Assembly (NCBI GenBank): GCA_030267565.1
Contig: BRXU01000003.1
Span: 3,614,001 to 3,678,000 of the forward strand
DNA: 64,000 bases
Source: Pleodorina starrii
Taxonomy: Eukaryota; Chlorophyta; Chlorophyceae; Chlamydomonadales; Volvocaceae
Direction of reading: 5' to 3'
Translations under genes and position numbers: made by a program
The notes under the pieces: generated by a model
What the model was told of the DNA's origin: nothing
The model's input: only the letters and a program-made list of their open reading frames with translations
Databases searched by the model: none
Part shown: positions 61,349 to 64,000 of the stretch, piece by piece
Layout of the letters: every line of letters starts with the position of its first letter
Numbering within the stretch: position 1 is the stretch's first letter

Positions 61349-62079
61349 CTGCACCGCATCGAAAACCGCGAAATGGGGGAAGCTTGCATGGGGTAAACAA
61401 CAGTAAATACCCGACGATGAGGCCCGGCCCCGGGCCCGACCGGTGGGTGGTAAGCTGGTAACGGTGGCCTCCCGCTGCTTGCCGCCTGTCCCTCCCGAGT
61501 GACGGGGGCTGTCAGCGCGTGCTGAGAGGCACCGTGATATCCGATGCTCGAGAAACTAGCCAATCCTTGCAAAGGGTGCAAGGGCATCCCCATGGCATCC
61601 CCGGCTGTGTTGGAGGGGCCAAAGTCCGCCCGAAAGGCTGCCCCAAACCGCCGTAACCCGGTATTTGTTGGAGGCCAAAGTCCAGCACCGACGGGTGGCA
61701 ATGGTTTTGGAGAGGCAAGTCGATCAGCTGGGACCTATCGAGCTGTGGCTGCGCTAACGAGGGCATGCGCGCGTCGGCCAATGGCGGCCCCGCGTGGCTG
61801 CCAAATGAGCTCATTTCGCACCCGACATACCACCATGTCCCAGAAGTCCAAGATTGACATTCTGATGCTGCGCGTGCAAGGACGAAAAGGTGCCCCAGTA
61901 GTTCATGGTGTACTGATGGCTTGCAAACGCGCCCTCGCATAAGAGGCTAACATGCTATGACTTGATAACTTCTAGTATAAAGCAAGACATCTATGAACGC
62001 CTCTGAGGATTGCACATTTCCATGCTAAGAAGCCGCTCCTTGTGAACAACTAGTAGCCTAGGAAAAAGCCCGTTTTTTT

Positions 62080-62281
62080 CCGAGTACGTCGGTGGCCAAG
62101 GCAGGAAGCGGGAAAGTTGCAGTAATAAGCTCGCTCCACTAGCTCCATCCTACGACTTCCTACTGAGCTACGGGCCAAAGTCGGCGTCGCTCAGTAGGAA
62201 TGTTTGTTTCCTACACTACCGTACGGTGGGACGAGCATCCCCGTAGCTCCCCGTAGATGGTGGTTTCGGGCCCATAGAAAC
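62080..62281. repeat. right terminal inverted repeat
   Basis: Pairs with 60665-60865. Its inner end CCGAGTACG matches the left repeat's CGTACTCGG, and its outer end reads GGGCCCATAGAAAC. Confidence 0.88.
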
Positions 62282-62284
62282 CCC

Positions 62285-62836
62285 CCTAATGTGCGCACGG
62301 CATCGCAGCCGCCAGTACTCTAAATTACGCTAGAAAAGGTTCGAAAAATCCCTCGAGGAAGTTAAGATTTCTCAGCGGGCGGTCAGTGTGCTGCTCTAAT
62401 TGTTTTTGCATCCGTAGCTGAGGCTTCGGATCCAAAAGCCAAATGGAGATGCGCCGGTCTGCAACAATCTGTTACTTACTATCAGCGCTCGTGTAAGGAC
62501 TCGACAAAGATACGTGACAGTCTGGTGTTGGTCCTTGTTTGGCGGGCCGGTTAGATGCTGACACATGAATGTTGCCCCCACATACGACAACCCATGTCGC
62601 ACAGAGCTGCAGAAATACTACATTCAAACATATGCGCGTCACTTAAAACACTGTGCTGGCTGAACGGGGCAGGCTCTAGGTAGCCGGCGTGCAGCTGCGT
62701 ACCCCTGGGATACCGTTGACATCCTAGCCAGCAAGCTGCCTGTTGGAACTGTGATGGGTTGAGCAACTGTCGAAGACCGCACTCTCACAAGTTCCGCACG
62801 GCGGCTGGGTCCGTGCGTTGGTTTACACGTTTGCAG
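62285..62836. other. gap between transposon and pherophorin 4
   Basis: Where a signal-peptide exon, N-terminal pherophorin domain and rod would be expected, nothing of the kind is visible: no GC|GTAAGT signal exon, no FPFC or YCFT motif. The sequence looks like unique, AT-richer DNA. Confidence 0.5.
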
Positions 62837-64000
62837 GCTAGCTAGCGCAACGGGGGCTGCCTCCACGGGCCTCCCTCCCCCGCTGGAGGACCCCGGCGCG
62901 CCCTGCACGGCCTGCGCCTACCTCATCCTAAAACAAAGCGCCGCGCTGTTCCCCATCGTAATCTCGGAGCCGCAATGCAAGAGTATCGCCGCGCAGATCG
63001 CCGCGGACATCGCAGCATATGCGGCGGCTGTCAGCGCATCCATGCTGAACGCGTCCGCAGCGGCCCCCACAGCCGTCACCTGCGACCCCTTCCAGGTCAA
63101 AGTCTGTGTCTCCTTCCGGTCAGGCGCCGACGGCGCCAGGCTGCAGCCCTGGATTCAAGCCCAGGCGCAGACTTGGTTGGGGCTTATCACGGGGTCCAGC
63201 GGCACCTGCCCGCCCTATCTGGAGGGCCACACCCTGGCGGCGCTGGTCGGCGGTGACGGCGGCGCGCCGCCGGAGCTGCTGCCGCAGCCCAGCTGCCTGG
63301 CGGCCAACATCACGTCCGTCTGCGAGCCCGCGGTCGTCAACTTCCCCAAGTGCAAGTAAGGATCCAGCTAAGGAGCGAGGGTCTGTGAGGCAGCGTGTAC
63401 ACGGGGAAGTTGCGCGCCAGGGGGCTTTAGGTCCACTGCATCGGCTTCAGTGTGAACGGCGCGTGTGTCACGTTACGCTCAATCCCTGACCCTTCTTCTC
63501 TACCCCCCGGAGCTGATGAGCGCTGGGTGCAAACACGCAACACGCAGGCCGCACTCGTGGTCTCGTGCTGCGCCTTACTTGCAGGGTCTGATTGCCAAAA
63601 TGCCAATCGAGCCGCGGCCAGGTCACGGCCTCCCTACATACGGTATTGCCATGCGAACACGCACAGGTGCACCTCGACGAAGGGCGCAACGCCATTTGCC
63701 ATCATACCCTTCCTGTATAAGGCCCCTGCACGCAAGAACACCACCACGATGTACTGCTTCACCACCGCAACCGTCCCGCCGTCTCCAACGAATGTGAGCT
63801 CGCCACAACGGGCGCGACGGGTCTCCATGCGCGCGCGGTCACCCGGGGTCATGCAAGCTCGCCCCCGGGTGACATCTCCTCACTCACTCCGCCCTAAGTC
63901 CCAGCGGCTCCCTGCGGTAGTGACCTGCGGCTCGTCAGCGCGTACCGGTAAGCATCCATCACCGTCCGACCGGTCAGGGGCCCCGCATCCGTGACCCACC
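62837..64000 (+). CDS. pherophorin 4, lacking its N-terminal half and running off the window end
   Basis: Two exons are clear: 62837-63355 (acceptor TTTGCAG) and 63667-63793. The first reads through a very short Pro-rich piece (LPPPLEDPG) into the C-terminal domain: CTACAYLILKQSAALFPIVI, FQVKVCVSFRSGADGA, FPKCK. The second (KCTSTKGATPFAIIPFLYKA ... MYCFTT) is 127 nt, exactly as in the other three copies, with the same phases and a GTGAGC donor. The exon homologous to exons 5 of copies 1-3 is not recognisable before 64000; a frame near 63905 has VTCGSSARTG but then stops. Signal peptide, first domain and rod are missing upstream, so this is either a 5'-truncated pseudogene or has a distant or unusual 5' part. 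Confidence 0.75.

Larger units (their letters stand above)
60662..62284. mobile_element. ~1.6-kb DNA transposon with long terminal inverted repeats (probably non-autonomous)
   Basis: Terminal inverted repeats at 60665-60865 and 62080-62281 begin GTTTCTATGGGCCCGAA. They are diverged at their outer halves (substitutions and an 8-bp insertion on the left) but identical over the inner ~90 bp. Between them is a minus-strand reading frame with a Myb/SANT-like DNA-binding motif, as found in accessory proteins of Harbinger/PIF-type elements; no DDE transposase was seen. No clear target-site duplication was found. The element also carries a perfect internal inverted duplication (60867-61141). Class assignment is inferred. 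Confidence 0.8.

Noticed and set aside
63905..63994. Frame with VTCGSSARTG as the next exon of pherophorin 4
   Set aside because: After a Cys-Gly resemblance to exon 5 starts it lacks the expected WAD and LRR-type residues and stops; the true exon probably lies beyond the window.

Overview
The window looks like nuclear DNA of a green alga of the volvocine group (Chlamydomonadales). The main reasons are four tandem pherophorin genes (extracellular-matrix glycoproteins with Pro/Ser-rich rods), genes cut into many short exons by GT-AG introns, long Ala/Gly/Gln low-complexity inserts inside conserved enzymes, abundant micro- and minisatellites in introns, and TGTAA polyadenylation signals behind two genes. 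No bacterial, organellar or CRISPR features were seen. Species was not determined.

Layout. 409-1683 (-): intronless mitochondrial-carrier (SLC25) protein. 2168-2981 (-): small four-exon gene for a putative secreted or membrane protein of unknown function. 3.0-6.0 kb: no convincing gene. 5977-16107 (-): 19-exon diacylglycerol kinase with two C1 domains. 17127-22084 (+): 13-exon catalytic (small) subunit of DNA primase. 24225-25676 (-): five-exon ABM-fold protein resembling IsdG/LFO1-type heme oxygenases. 26098-40590 (+): 20-exon UvrD/Rep/SRS2-like superfamily 1 helicase that shares a 421-bp divergent promoter with the ABM gene. 42.0-64.0 kb: a pherophorin cluster, all on + and separated by 2.7-2.8 kb spacers: three complete genes (42059-45785, 48573-51886, 54567-58045) and a fourth that lacks its N-terminal half and runs out of the window (62837 onward). 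A DNA transposon with ~200-bp terminal inverted repeats (60662-62284) lies just before the truncated fourth copy.

All multi-exon models were built by hand from reading frame, splice sites and phase. In each, the exon lengths keep one frame from ATG to stop; a few weak donors are flagged. The 5' half of the window is housekeeping (lipid signalling, replication priming, heme/iron metabolism, DNA unwinding). The 3' half is a lineage-specific matrix gene family that appears to have grown by tandem duplication: the intron positions and phases are the same in all copies, down to a 127-nt exon found in all four.

The most notable structures are a perfect 118-bp inverted duplication of a Myb/SANT-like exon inside the transposon, a GC-AG intron in the kinase catalytic core, a 25-nt microexon carrying the helicase Walker B motif, a Gly in place of one expected zinc-binding Cys in the primase, and a minisatellite that has duplicated a splice donor in a pherophorin gene.
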